DNA from: JBDRGX01 sp043817485 [NCBI: bacterium]
Lineage (GTDB): Bacteria; JBDRGX01
DNA: 32,165 nucleotides
Reading direction: 5' to 3'
Assembly (NCBI GenBank): GCA_043817485.1
Contig: JBDRGX010000058.1
Coordinates: forward strand, 1-32,165
How positions within the stretch are numbered: the stretch's first letter is position 1; every line of letters begins with the position of its first letter. Shown here piece after piece: positions 17,344-26,749 of this stretch. The position numbers and the translations under genes were made by a program. A model generated the notes under the pieces. It saw only the letters and a program-made list of their open reading frames with translations, did no database searches and had not been told where the DNA came from.

Positions 17344-18270
17344 TTAAGATGCTGTTAAACTCAAAAAAATATTTTCTAATGTAGTTTTTTCTGGTTTTAA
17401 TTCTAAAAGACTCCATCCATTATCACGGGTTAAAAAATATATTTCTTCACATATTTTTTCATTTTTTTCTTTAGTAAAAACTTCATAAGTAATTATTTCA
17501 TTATTTCTTTCTATGACACTGACTTCTTTTACTTGTGATATTGTTTGAATTTTAGGTAATACTATATTTTCATTTCCTCTAATTTTAACAAATATTCTAC
17601 TTTCTCCTTGAGACATGTTTTGCAATTCTTTAGGAGTTCCTGAAATAACTATTTTTCCATTGTTAATAATTAAAACTTGTGTACAAGTTGCTTCTACTTC
17701 AGATAAAATATGAGTACTTAAAATAACTGTTTTTTCCTTTCCCAAATCCTTAATTAAACTTCTAATTTCAACTATTTGTTTAGGATCTAACCCTGAAGTC
17801 GGCTCATCTAAAATCAAAATTTCTGGATTATGAATCATTGCTTGAGCTAACCCAACTCTTTGTTTATACCCTTTAGAAAGTTCTCCTATATCTTTTTTAA
17901 TTACTTTTTCTAAACTACAAATTTTAACTATTTCTTTTACTCTTTCTTTTTTATTAGAAATACCTCTTATTTCTGCTATAAAATCCAAATAATCTATTAC
18001 TTGAATATCTTCATATAAAGGATTATTTTCTGGCAAATAACCTATATGTTTTTTTATTTCAAAAGAAGATTCAAATATATCTAAACCAGCTACTTTAGCA
18101 GTACCCTCTTGAGGCAACATATACCCAGTAAGCATTCGCATTGTAGTAGTTTTTCCAGCAGCATTAGGTCCTAAAAAACCCAAAATTTCTCCTTTTTTTA
18201 CTTCAAAAGAAATATCATTTACAGCTGTAACATCACCATATTTTTTAGTTAAATTTTTAACTTCTATCAT
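17344..18270 (-). CDS. ABC-2-type transporter ATPase, GldA-like
   Basis: ATP-binding subunit of 308 aa with all NBD motifs: Walker A LGPNAAGKTT (Ala for the common Gly), signature LSKGYKQR, Walker B ILILDEPTSGLDP and switch HILSE. The first 220 residues and the KVAGLDIFESSFEIKKHIGYLPENNPLY stretch are close to GldA-type (gliding-associated) and other ABC-2 exporter ATPases. GGAG sits 8 nt before the ATG. GldA homologs are normally followed by permease genes, but here the next genes are the MsbA-like exporter and the ligase, so its membrane partner is elsewhere or lost. The intact C-terminal tail argues for a functional gene. Confidence 0.87.
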   Translation of the reverse strand: MIEVKNLTKKYGDVTAVNDISFEVKKGEILGFLGPNAAGKTTTMRMLTGYMLPQEGTAKVAGLDIFESSFEIKKHIGYLPENNPLYEDIQVIDYLDFIAEIRGISNKKERVKEIVKICSLEKVIKKDIGELSKGYKQRVGLAQAMIHNPEILILDEPTSGLDPKQIVEIRSLIKDLGKEKTVILSTHILSEVEATCTQVLIINNGKIVISGTPKELQNMSQGESRIFVKIRGNENIVLPKIQTISQVKEVSVIERNNEIITYEVFTKEKNEKICEEIYFLTRDNGWSLLELKPEKTTLENIFLSLTAS

Positions 18271-18321
18271 AAATTATTTCTCCTTAATAAAACTATTAAA
18301 AAATGATTTTTTTCTTTTTTT

Positions 18322-18341
18322 TTCATTTTTAATTCATAATT
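18322..18341. repeat. dispersed 20-bp AT-rich repeat, copy 1
   Basis: This stretch (ttcatttttaattcataatt) is identical to 19355-19374. Both are followed within about 25 nt by TGTATTCT or TGTATTCTT. A partial inverted copy lies at about 21279-21297. The copies lie in gaps beside the ABC ATPase, DUF4160 and solute-binding genes. Confidence 0.45.
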
Positions 18342-18426
18342 CTTTTCTGTATTCTTACTTAATTATATAAATTTTCTGGCAACTTAATATTAAACATACT
18401 GAATTTCTTGCAAAATTCATTTGCCT

Positions 18427-18663
18427 TTAACTTCTTATTACCTTCCATTGTGCTTCAATGGTATCAGCTGACAAATCAGCACCACAATCCCATTCAATAA
18501 AATATCCACCATTGAAGACCTTTAGAAATTCGTTGTGATCTCGAAGGGCTTCAAACGCCTCATATTCCAAATAGGGACTAACATCAAAATGACCAATGCG
18601 ACCATCATCTGCAATAATAGACAACACCCAATTAGATTTTGGAAAAAGTTTTGTTATTCTCAT
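18427..18663 (-). CDS. DUF2442 protein
   Basis: Small protein of 78 aa of the DUF2442 family, recognised by FDVSPYLEYEAFEALRD and the C-terminal GGYFIEWDCGADLSADTIEA. I start at 18663, not 18717, because that ATG overlaps the upstream stop as ATGA and has GAGGA 8 nt before it. DUF2442 genes are very often paired with DUF4160 genes, as here, and the pairs are scattered and mobile in distribution, suggesting a toxin-antitoxin-like or regulatory module. No activity is established. Base composition is slightly richer in G/C than neighbouring native genes. Confidence 0.82.
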   Translation of the reverse strand: MRITKLFPKSNWVLSIIADDGRIGHFDVSPYLEYEAFEALRDHNEFLKVFNGGYFIEWDCGADLSADTIEAQWKVIRS

Positions 18664-18932
18664 TGATCGATTCCTCTGATTGGAAATAGTTTCTTTCCGC
18701 TTACAGCCAAATTCCAATCAGCAAGCAAATCTTCTTGATGAATCTCAATCCATGCAATAACTAATTTGTGCTTATTCGGTAGTATTTCCCCAGCCAAAAG
18801 CATTCCATCAAAAATTGAGTATACTGCAACTTTCCCTTGGTAATCAGCATGTATATGTGGTACATGATATTTCTCGGCATCTCGAAAAAACATTCGAATC
18901 AAAATTCCATAAAACATTGAAATTGTTGGCAT
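18660..18932 (-). CDS. DUF4160 protein
   Basis: 90-aa protein of the DUF4160 family, with the hallmark opening MPTISMFYGILIRMFFRDAE and the histidine motif HVPHIHADYQGK, then WIEIHQEDLLADWNLA. The conserved HxPHxHA could bind metal, which is an inference. It is first of a two-gene set with the DUF2442 gene (4-nt overlap). Its function is unknown; co-occurrence suggests that the two proteins act together. The start is at the first ATG, preceded by AAAGGAAAAG. Confidence 0.83.
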   Translation of the reverse strand: MPTISMFYGILIRMFFRDAEKYHVPHIHADYQGKVAVYSIFDGMLLAGEILPNKHKLVIAWIEIHQEDLLADWNLAVSGKKLFPIRGIDQ

Positions 18933-19458
18933 TCAATCTTTTCCTTTTTTACTTTTCCATGAAATAATTAAGTGAAAATTCTTGTAATGGTAAATTTTGT
19001 TATTTTCTCTATATTCTTTATCTTTCAATCTGTTTTACTAAATAATAAAAAATGATTTGTAAGTTTTTATATAATTTGATATTGACTATTATTTTACTTT
19101 TTCTTATAAGTCTAACAAGTATTTATATAATTTTTATATTTTACCAAAATTGTATCAAACATGTCAAGAAAAAAGTTGACAATATTTAAAAAAATTGTTA
19201 ATTTTTGCATTATTTTATTGATTGTAAATAAAAGACTTATAAGTTTTATTAAATACAAAATAACAAAAAAATAGTATATAAAAAGGTTTTTAAAAAAAAA
19301 TTTGGATTTTAGATTGAAAAAAATAATAAAAAACAGAATTCAAATAATTTTTCCTTCATTTTTAATTCATAATTTTTAATTATATTTTGTATTCTATTTC
19401 CTAACACATTTTTTTAATTTACTTTTAAATGCAATTTAATATAAGGAGGTTTTTAAAA
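18933..19458. other. long AT-rich intergenic region between divergent genes
   Basis: This 526-nt gap divides the leftward DUF4160 gene from the rightward binding-protein gene. It holds TTGACA-like hexamers facing both ways (leftward at 19162-19167, rightward at 19176-19181), but no convincing -10 at normal distance. It also holds copy 2 of the 20-bp repeat (19355-19374). I see no conserved ORF or structured RNA. It presumably contains both promoters. Confidence 0.5.
19355..19374. repeat. dispersed 20-bp AT-rich repeat, copy 2
   Basis: Exact 20-of-20 match to 18322-18341, on the same strand, 1033 nt away. It sits 85 nt before the binding-protein start. Low complexity makes chance similarity possible, but the matching downstream TGTATTCT supports a shared origin. 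Confidence 0.45.
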
Positions 19459-21249
19459 ATGGCTCATCGATATAAAATAATTATTTTCATTGTTTTGGCA
19501 ATTATCATAAGCGTTGTTTGTCTGCAAATTAAAAAAAAACCACAAAAATTAACAAAAAAAATGGTTTATAGAATGGCTTTTCGAACTGATATTAAAACAT
19601 TAGATCCTGCAAATGTTGGGGATTTATATTCTCATATAGTAGTAAGCCAAATATATGAACCTTTATTACAATATGCTTATTTAAAAAGACCTTATGAATT
19701 AGAACCTTGTTTAGCAGAAAAAATGCCAGAAATTTCTTCTGATAATTTAATTTATACTTTTAAAATTAAAAATAAAGTTTATTTTCAAGATGATATTTGT
19801 TTTCCTAATGGAAAAGGAAAAGAACTTATAGCAAGTGATTTTGTTTATTCTTTTAAAAGATTAGCTGATATTAAAAACATTTCTGAAGGATGGTGGATTT
19901 TTGATGGAATGATAAAAGGCTTAAATGAATTTAGAGAACAATCAAAAAAAGATAAAAAAACAAATTATAATTTAGAAGTAGAAGGATTAAAAGTTTTAAA
20001 TAATTATACTTTTCAAATAAAATTAACTCGAAATTATCCTCAATTACTTTATGTTTTAGCAATGTCTTATACTTCAGCTGTTCCTTGTGAAGCAATAGAA
20101 AAATATGGAAATGAAATTATCTCTCATCCAATTGGTACTGGTCCTTACAAATTACAACAATGGATTAGAAATTCTAAATTAATATTAGTTAAAAATCCTA
20201 ATTTTAGAAATGAATTTTATCCATCAGAAGGAGAAATTGGAGATAAAGAAAAAGGCTTGTTAATAGATGCTAATAAAAAAATGCCATTTATTGATAAAGT
20301 TGATATATCTTTTATTTTAGAAGATCAGCCTTATTGGTTAAATTTTATGAAAGCAAATTTAGATGCAGCAGGAATTCCTAAAGATAATTTTCAAACTTGT
20401 ATCAATGAGCAAAAAGAATTAAAACCAGATATGATTAAAAAAGGTATTATTTTAACAAAAACACCTGAACCAGATACTACTTATATTGGTTTTAATATGA
20501 ACCATTCTATTTTAGGTAAAAATAAATATTTAAGACAAGCAATAAGTTTAGCTTATGATACTTCCAAAACAATTAAATTATTTTATAATGATTGTGCTAT
20601 TGCAGCACAAGGACCTATTCCTCCAAATATAGCAGGATATGATTCAACTTTAAAAAATTCTTATAGAGAATATAATTTAACAAAAGCTAAAGAATTATTA
20701 ATCAAAGCTGGTTATCCAAATGGTAAAGGGTTACCTGTTTTTATATATGAAAATAGTGGCAGCGATACAACTAGTCGTCAAATGGCAGAATATTTTGTTA
20801 AACAAATGTCACAAATTGGAATAAAAATAGAAATTAACAATAATACTTGGCCTCAATTTTTACAAAAATTAAAAACTAAAAGTGCTACAATTTTTGGATT
20901 AGCTTGGATTATTGATTATCCAGATGCTGAAAATTTCTTACAACTTTTTTATGGACCTAATAGTTCTCCAGGCCCTAATAGCACTAATTTCAATCATTTA
21001 GAATATAATAAATTATACGAAAAAATAAAATATCTCTCTGATAGTCCTAAAAGAAGAGAAATAATTAAAAAAATGGTAAGTATTTTAACAGAAGAATGTC
21101 CTTGGATTTTTGGAACACATCGTATTGCTTATGGATTATCTTATAAATGGAATAAAAACTATAAACCACATACTTTTAATTATGCATTAAAATATAAAAG
21201 AATAGATATGCAAATAAGAGAAAAAATGTTAAAAAAAGAAATAAATTAA
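19459..21249 (+). CDS. family 5 extracellular solute-binding protein (DppA/OppA-like)
   Basis: Substrate-binding component of a peptide- or nickel-type ABC importer, family SBP_bac_5. Residues 7-21 form a hydrophobic N-terminal segment, which acts as a signal or anchor; the Cys after ISVV is a poor lipobox. Then come the family entry motif FRTDIKTLDPANVGDLYS, SDFVYSFKRL, HPIGTGPYKL and the C-terminal domain up to residue 596. AAGGAGG lies 9 nt before the ATG at 19459, while the upstream ATG at 19429 has no site, so 19459 is used. No permease or ATPase for the importer is nearby, so it is an orphan component. Composition is native. Confidence 0.88.
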   Translation: MAHRYKIIIFIVLAIIISVVCLQIKKKPQKLTKKMVYRMAFRTDIKTLDPANVGDLYSHIVVSQIYEPLLQYAYLKRPYELEPCLAEKMPEISSDNLIYTFKIKNKVYFQDDICFPNGKGKELIASDFVYSFKRLADIKNISEGWWIFDGMIKGLNEFREQSKKDKKTNYNLEVEGLKVLNNYTFQIKLTRNYPQLLYVLAMSYTSAVPCEAIEKYGNEIISHPIGTGPYKLQQWIRNSKLILVKNPNFRNEFYPSEGEIGDKEKGLLIDANKKMPFIDKVDISFILEDQPYWLNFMKANLDAAGIPKDNFQTCINEQKELKPDMIKKGIILTKTPEPDTTYIGFNMNHSILGKNKYLRQAISLAYDTSKTIKLFYNDCAIAAQGPIPPNIAGYDSTLKNSYREYNLTKAKELLIKAGYPNGKGLPVFIYENSGSDTTSRQMAEYFVKQMSQIGIKIEINNNTWPQFLQKLKTKSATIFGLAWIIDYPDAENFLQLFYGPNSSPGPNSTNFNHLEYNKLYEKIKYLSDSPKRREIIKKMVSILTEECPWIFGTHRIAYGLSYKWNKNYKPHTFNYALKYKRIDMQIREKMLKKEIN

Positions 21250-21311
21250 TTTTTCATGAAAGGGGCAAGAGACAGAAAAGAATTAAAAATGAAGAAAAGA
21301 AATTTTTAAAT

Positions 21312-21346
21312 GAAAAAACAACTTAAACATTTTAAATTGTTTTTTC
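21312..21346. terminator. bidirectional hairpin terminator between convergent genes
   Basis: A 16-bp stem with one mismatch (left arm 21312-21327, right arm 21331-21346) closes a 3-nt loop. The arms begin with A runs and end with T runs, so the structure works on both strands. It lies 62 nt after the binding-protein stop and directly at the methyltransferase stop. Confidence 0.65.
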
Positions 21347-21917
21347 AGGAATTTACATGGATGTGATTATTTTCATTCCATATAAAAACAAAAACGCTAT
21401 GAACTTTTTTATTTTTATATTCTATTATGTTTATTTTATTAAAATATTTTTTGCACAAAGAAGTTAAATCATCATAAGAAATAATTTTTCCTAATTCAAA
21501 AAATCTATTAGAAACTTTTTCTCTTATAAATAAATATTGAAAATTATTTTTAAGATTACTTAAAAAATTTTCTGGAGATTTTAAATGATGAAGTGTTCCC
21601 CATAAAATTCCTAATTCACCTTTAAATTCATTTTTTTCTAGATCTAAACAATAAGATTCTATTCCTTTTTTTTTCGCACTTTTAATTAAAGAATTTATTC
21701 TATCATAACCTTTAACTGAAATTGGATTAAAAATATTTTTTATTCGAAGTGTATTAGTACCATCTCCACAACCTAAATCTATTAAATTTTTATTTTTAAA
21801 TTCTACTGGTATTTTATTTTTAATAAATTCAAATTCTTTTTTGTATTCATCAATAACTATATTTCCACACATAGAATAAAAAGCTTTTTCTAAAATTAAT
21901 TTTGACTTAAAAAACAA
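21345..21917 (-). CDS. small class I SAM-dependent methyltransferase
   Basis: 190-aa methyltransferase with motif I LIDLGCGDGTNTLRI (about residues 40-54), the post-motif acidic pair in VKGYDRIN, and GTLHHLKSPENFLSNL in the position of the Methyltransf_11 catalytic-face helix. It stands alone, transcribed toward the binding-protein gene. The assigned start is TTG at 21917 with AGAGGA only 4 nt upstream, which is short; a later start is possible, but nothing better is seen. Substrate unknown. Native composition. Confidence 0.75.
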   Translation of the reverse strand: MFFKSKLILEKAFYSMCGNIVIDEYKKEFEFIKNKIPVEFKNKNLIDLGCGDGTNTLRIKNIFNPISVKGYDRINSLIKSAKKKGIESYCLDLEKNEFKGELGILWGTLHHLKSPENFLSNLKNNFQYLFIREKVSNRFFELGKIISYDDLTSLCKKYFNKINIIEYKNKKVHSVFVFIWNENNHIHVNS

Positions 21918-22142
21918 TTTTTCCTCTTTTTTATATTTTTAAAAATAAACTTTTAATAAGTATTATTTTATTAAAATATTTACAATAAATTATAATGATA
22001 ATTGCAGATTTTAGCCTGTGTTAATTAGTGCACAAAAAAAATATAGCTAAAATATATATGACTTTTTACAATAATATAACGAAGTTTTAGATAAAATAAC
22101 ACATTATATAAACATTTAAAAAAATTTGTTATTTAAAAATAG

Positions 22143-22179
22143 TAAAGCCCGATACTTATTTTGTAAATATCGGGCTTTA
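22143..22179 (-). terminator. rho-independent terminator of groES-groEL
   Basis: A perfect 12-bp stem (22143-22154 with 22168-22179) with GCCCG core closes a 13-nt loop, 12 nt after the groEL stop. On the minus strand it is followed by TATTTTT. It is the clearest terminator in the window. Confidence 0.85.
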
Positions 22180-22191
22180 TAAAACTCTCTT

Positions 22192-23826
<1,635 letters not shown>

Positions 23827-23866
23827 TTATGTGTCTCCTTTTTCTTTTTATTTATTTTATTTATTT

Positions 23867-24152
23867 TTATAGAACAATACCTAATATATCTTCTTCTCTT
23901 AAAATTAAATGTTCTTCATCATCAACTTTTACTTCAGTACCTGCATATTTAGAAAAAAGTATTTTATCTCCAACTTTAACTTCTAAAGAAATTTTATCAC
24001 CTTTTTCATTTAATTTCCCTATTCCAACAGCAATTACTTCCCCTTGTTGTGGTTTTTCTTTAGCAGTATCTGGAATTATAATACCACCTTTTTTTTTCTT
24101 CTATTTCTATTCTTTTAACTAAAATTTTATCACCTAAAGGTCTTATTTTCAT
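23867..24152 (-). pseudogene. groES: co-chaperonin GroES, one-base frameshift in a 9-A run
   Basis: The 10-kDa lid of the GroEL cage. The reading frame opens [20 protein letters not shown], then is shifted at the T run 24089-24097 (nine A on the coding strand). Removing one A joins it to [18 protein letters not shown] and then [20 protein letters not shown], the canonical GroES end, giving 94 aa. Without the fix the product is cut short. The mobile-loop residues GGIIIPD lie immediately after the lesion. AAGGAG is 8 nt before the ATG, and groEL follows in the same operon. Since GroES is essential, an assembly error or transcript slippage is more likely than true loss. Confidence 0.93.
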
Positions 24153-24227
24153 AAAATCATCTCCTTTTTTTTATACCAAATCTCATTTAAACGCTAACTG
24201 TGTTGGCTTTGTCATCGGCTCCTTCAA

Positions 24228-24267
24228 TGTATATTAATATAGTTCCGTGTATATTAATACAGTTCCG
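24228..24267. repeat. tandem 20-bp direct repeat in the groES leader
   Basis: Two adjacent 20-mers (24228-24247 and 24248-24267), differing at one base, start with TGTATATTAATA and end with AGTTCCG. They lie between the groES promoter and its ribosome site in a stretch (about 24185-24295) with clearly more G/C than its surroundings. That stretch looks like an inserted repeat or element remnant. Confidence 0.7.
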
Positions 24268-24351
24268 TCGCCTCTTCTTAGCCGCCTTATTATCATTTTA
24301 AATACAACTTGTTATTTTATGTTAATTATTTTTGAAAAATGTTATAAAAGC

Positions 24352-24377
24352 ATTATACACATTTAATAAATTGTCAA
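24352..24377 (-). promoter_or_regulatory. groES-groEL promoter
   Basis: Minus-strand TTGACA (24372-24377) and TATAAT (24352-24357) both match consensus, 14 nt apart, with A/T runs upstream. The leader would be about 190 nt. No CIRCE inverted repeat (TTAGCACTC with its complement) is found between it and groES, so HrcA control is not indicated. Confidence 0.55.
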
Positions 24378-24415
24378 GTTTTTTTAAAAAAAAATAGTAA
24401 ACGCTTATTTAATTT

Positions 24416-25639
24416 TTACCCTTGAATTTGAGAGCTAACAGTTAATAAAGGTAAGAATAATGCTATTACTATAGCACCAACAACAATTCCTAAAAATATC
24501 ATTAAAAATGGCTCTATTGTTGAAGTTAAAGAATCTACGGCAGTATCTACTTCTTGATCATAAAAATCTGCAATTTTAGATAGCATAGCATCTAAAGCAC
24601 CTGCTTGTTCACCAACACCAATCATTGAAACTACCATATGGGGAAAAACCTTTGATTGTCTTAATGGATCGACTAAAGTTTTTCCTTCTTGAATTTGAAG
24701 TCGTGCTTCTAATACATGTTTTTCAATAAATTTATTACCAGATGTTTTAGCTGTAATAATTAAAGCATCTAATATTGAAACACCACTATTAATTAAAGTA
24801 CTTAAAGTACGAGCAAATTTTGCTACAGCTACTTTTTTCAATAAAATCCCAAAAATAGGTAGTTTTAACTGATATTTATCTACTTCAATTCCACCTTTAG
24901 GAGTTCGTTTATAAGAAACAAATAATATTATTAAAATAATAATTGCTACGACAATAAAAGGTAAAAATTTAATCAAAAAATTACTAAACCCTAAAAGCAC
25001 TTGAGTAGGCATAGGTAGCTTAGCCCCCATATCTTCAAACATTTTTTTAAAAACTGGAACAATAGTTAATATAATAAAAACGCTTATTCCAATAGCAAAA
25101 GTACCTACAACTGTTGGATACATCATAGCACCTTTTACTTTTGCTTTTAAATTTTCAGATTTTTCTACATACGCAGAGAGTCTATTAAGAATAACATCCA
25201 AAACACCACCAGCTTCACCTGCTTCTGTCATATGAACAAAAAGATTATTAAAAACACTTGGATGTTTAGATAAAGCAGCTGCTAAAGTAGAACCACTTTC
25301 AACTGAAATTTTAACCTGATCAATAATTTTGCCAAAATTTTTATTTTCTGATTGAGAGCCCAATATTTCTAAACATTGAACTAAAGGAAGCCCTGCATTA
25401 ATCATTGTAGCAAACTGTCGTGTAAAAATTACAATATCTTTAGTAGGAACACTACTTTTTTTAAGAAAATCTAAAGAAAAAGAAAATTTGAATTTTGAAG
25501 ATTTTACGTTAATAGTAATAGGAATAATTCCTTGTTCTCGTAAAATGCGAAGCGCAGATATTTTATCTAAACTTTCCAATTCTCCATTTATGGACTTACC
25601 TGTTTTTCTATTTTTTCCTTTGTAAATAAATATTGGCAT
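24416..25639 (-). CDS. pilC: type IV pilus inner-membrane platform protein PilC
   Basis: Platform protein on which the PilB and PilT motors act. Two T2SSF domains are visible: the first at about residues 70-190, with FTRQFATMINAGLPLVQCLE and MTEAGEAGGVLDVIL, and the second at about 270-395, with FARTLSTLINSGVSILDAL and MIGVGEQAGALDAML. Three hydrophobic helices lie near 170-190, 220-245 and the C-terminus. The start at 25639 is chosen because AAGGA is 6 nt upstream; the ATG at 25645 touches that site. It ends the pilBTC set. Full length (407 aa). Confidence 0.93.
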   Translation of the reverse strand: MPIFIYKGKNRKTGKSINGELESLDKISALRILREQGIIPITINVKSSKFKFSFSLDFLKKSSVPTKDIVIFTRQFATMINAGLPLVQCLEILGSQSENKNFGKIIDQVKISVESGSTLAAALSKHPSVFNNLFVHMTEAGEAGGVLDVILNRLSAYVEKSENLKAKVKGAMMYPTVVGTFAIGISVFIILTIVPVFKKMFEDMGAKLPMPTQVLLGFSNFLIKFLPFIVVAIIILIILFVSYKRTPKGGIEVDKYQLKLPIFGILLKKVAVAKFARTLSTLINSGVSILDALIITAKTSGNKFIEKHVLEARLQIQEGKTLVDPLRQSKVFPHMVVSMIGVGEQAGALDAMLSKIADFYDQEVDTAVDSLTSTIEPFLMIFLGIVVGAIVIALFLPLLTVSSQIQG

Positions 25640-25660
25640 ATTCATTCCTTTTTTTTAAAT

Positions 25661-26749
25661 TTATATTACTTCTTTTCCTCTTGTAAACATATCTCTTAAT
25701 TCGTCTAAACGAAGAGTGTTAGACATAGCTTCTTCATAAGAAATAAGTCTTTTTGAATATAAATTATAAAGAGATTGATTCATTGTTTGCATTCCAAATT
25801 TTTGTCCTGTTTGCATAACTGAATAAACTTGGTGAAGTTTATCTTCTCGTATTAAAGATCTTAATGCGGGAGTAATAACTAAAACTTCTAAAGCTAAAAC
25901 CCTACCTTTAGCATTATACCGAGGAAGCAATTGTTGAGAAAGTATTCCTTCTAAAACAAATGAAAGTTGTCCTCTTACTTGTGGTTGTTGATATGGAGGA
26001 AAAACATCAACAATTCGATTAATTGATTGAATAGTATCCTGAGTGTGTAAAGTAGCTAAAACAAGATGCCCTGTTTCACTAATAGTTAAAGCTGCTTCAA
26101 TAGTTTCTAAATCTCTCATTTCTCCAATAAGAATTATATCTGGATCTTGACGAAGCACATATTTTAAAGCAGTAGGAAAATTTTTAGTATCTGATTGAAT
26201 TTCTCTTTGATTAATTAAACATTTTTTATGATGATGAAGATATTCTATTGGATCTTCAATAGTAATTATATGTAAAGATTTATTTATATTTATTTTATCT
26301 ATCATTGCAGCTAAAGTAGTTGATTTTCCAGATCCAGTAGGTCCAGTTACTAAAATAAGTCCTTTTGGTTTTTGAATAAAACTATCTACTACTGAAGGTA
26401 AATTCAATTCTTCAAAAGAAGGAATTCTGTAAGGAATTGTTCTAATAGATAAAGCAACACAACCTCTTTGTTTAAAAACATTTGCCCTAAATCGAGAAAG
26501 ATGATGAATTCCAAAAGAAAAATCTAATTCACTTTCTTGTTCAAATTGTTTTTTTTGAGCATCTGTTAAAAGACTATATGTTAACTGCTGTGTTAAATCT
26601 GGTGTTAAATCTTCATAATCCAATCTTAGTAATTTACCATCTATTCGTAATTGTGGTGGTGTTCCTACTGTTAAATGTAAATCTGATGCTTCTTTTTCCA
26701 CCATTAAGGACAATAATTCTTTTATATTAACTAATTTCGTCTTCTCCAA
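25661..26749 (-). CDS. pilT: type IV pilus retraction ATPase PilT
   Basis: Hexameric ATPase that powers pilus depolymerisation and twitching. It shows SDLHLTVG at the N-terminus, Walker A GPTGSGKST (about residue 136), Walker B IILIGEMRDLETIEAAL, the His box GHLVLATLHTQD and the variant ALRSLIRE of the PilT-specific AIRNLIRE motif. It is 362 aa, as is usual. The start is TTG at 26749, with GAGGG 7 nt upstream inside the pilB end, so pilB and pilT overlap by 23 nt and are coupled. No pilin, prepilin peptidase, or PilM/N/O/Q genes are in the window. Confidence 0.93.
   Translation of the reverse strand: MEKTKLVNIKELLSLMVEKEASDLHLTVGTPPQLRIDGKLLRLDYEDLTPDLTQQLTYSLLTDAQKKQFEQESELDFSFGIHHLSRFRANVFKQRGCVALSIRTIPYRIPSFEELNLPSVVDSFIQKPKGLILVTGPTGSGKSTTLAAMIDKININKSLHIITIEDPIEYLHHHKKCLINQREIQSDTKNFPTALKYVLRQDPDIILIGEMRDLETIEAALTISETGHLVLATLHTQDTIQSINRIVDVFPPYQQPQVRGQLSFVLEGILSQQLLPRYNAKGRVLALEVLVITPALRSLIREDKLHQVYSVMQTGQKFGMQTMNQSLYNLYSKRLISYEEAMSNTLRLDELRDMFTRGKEVI

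Noticed and set aside
19176-19201. Promoter for the solute-binding protein from TTGACA at 19176
   Set aside because: No acceptable -10 at 14-18 nt, and it is over 270 nt from the start codon.
24185-24295. HrcA-type CIRCE operator before groES
   Set aside because: TTAGCG occurs in this block, but no TTAGCACTC or paired GAGTGCTAA is present.
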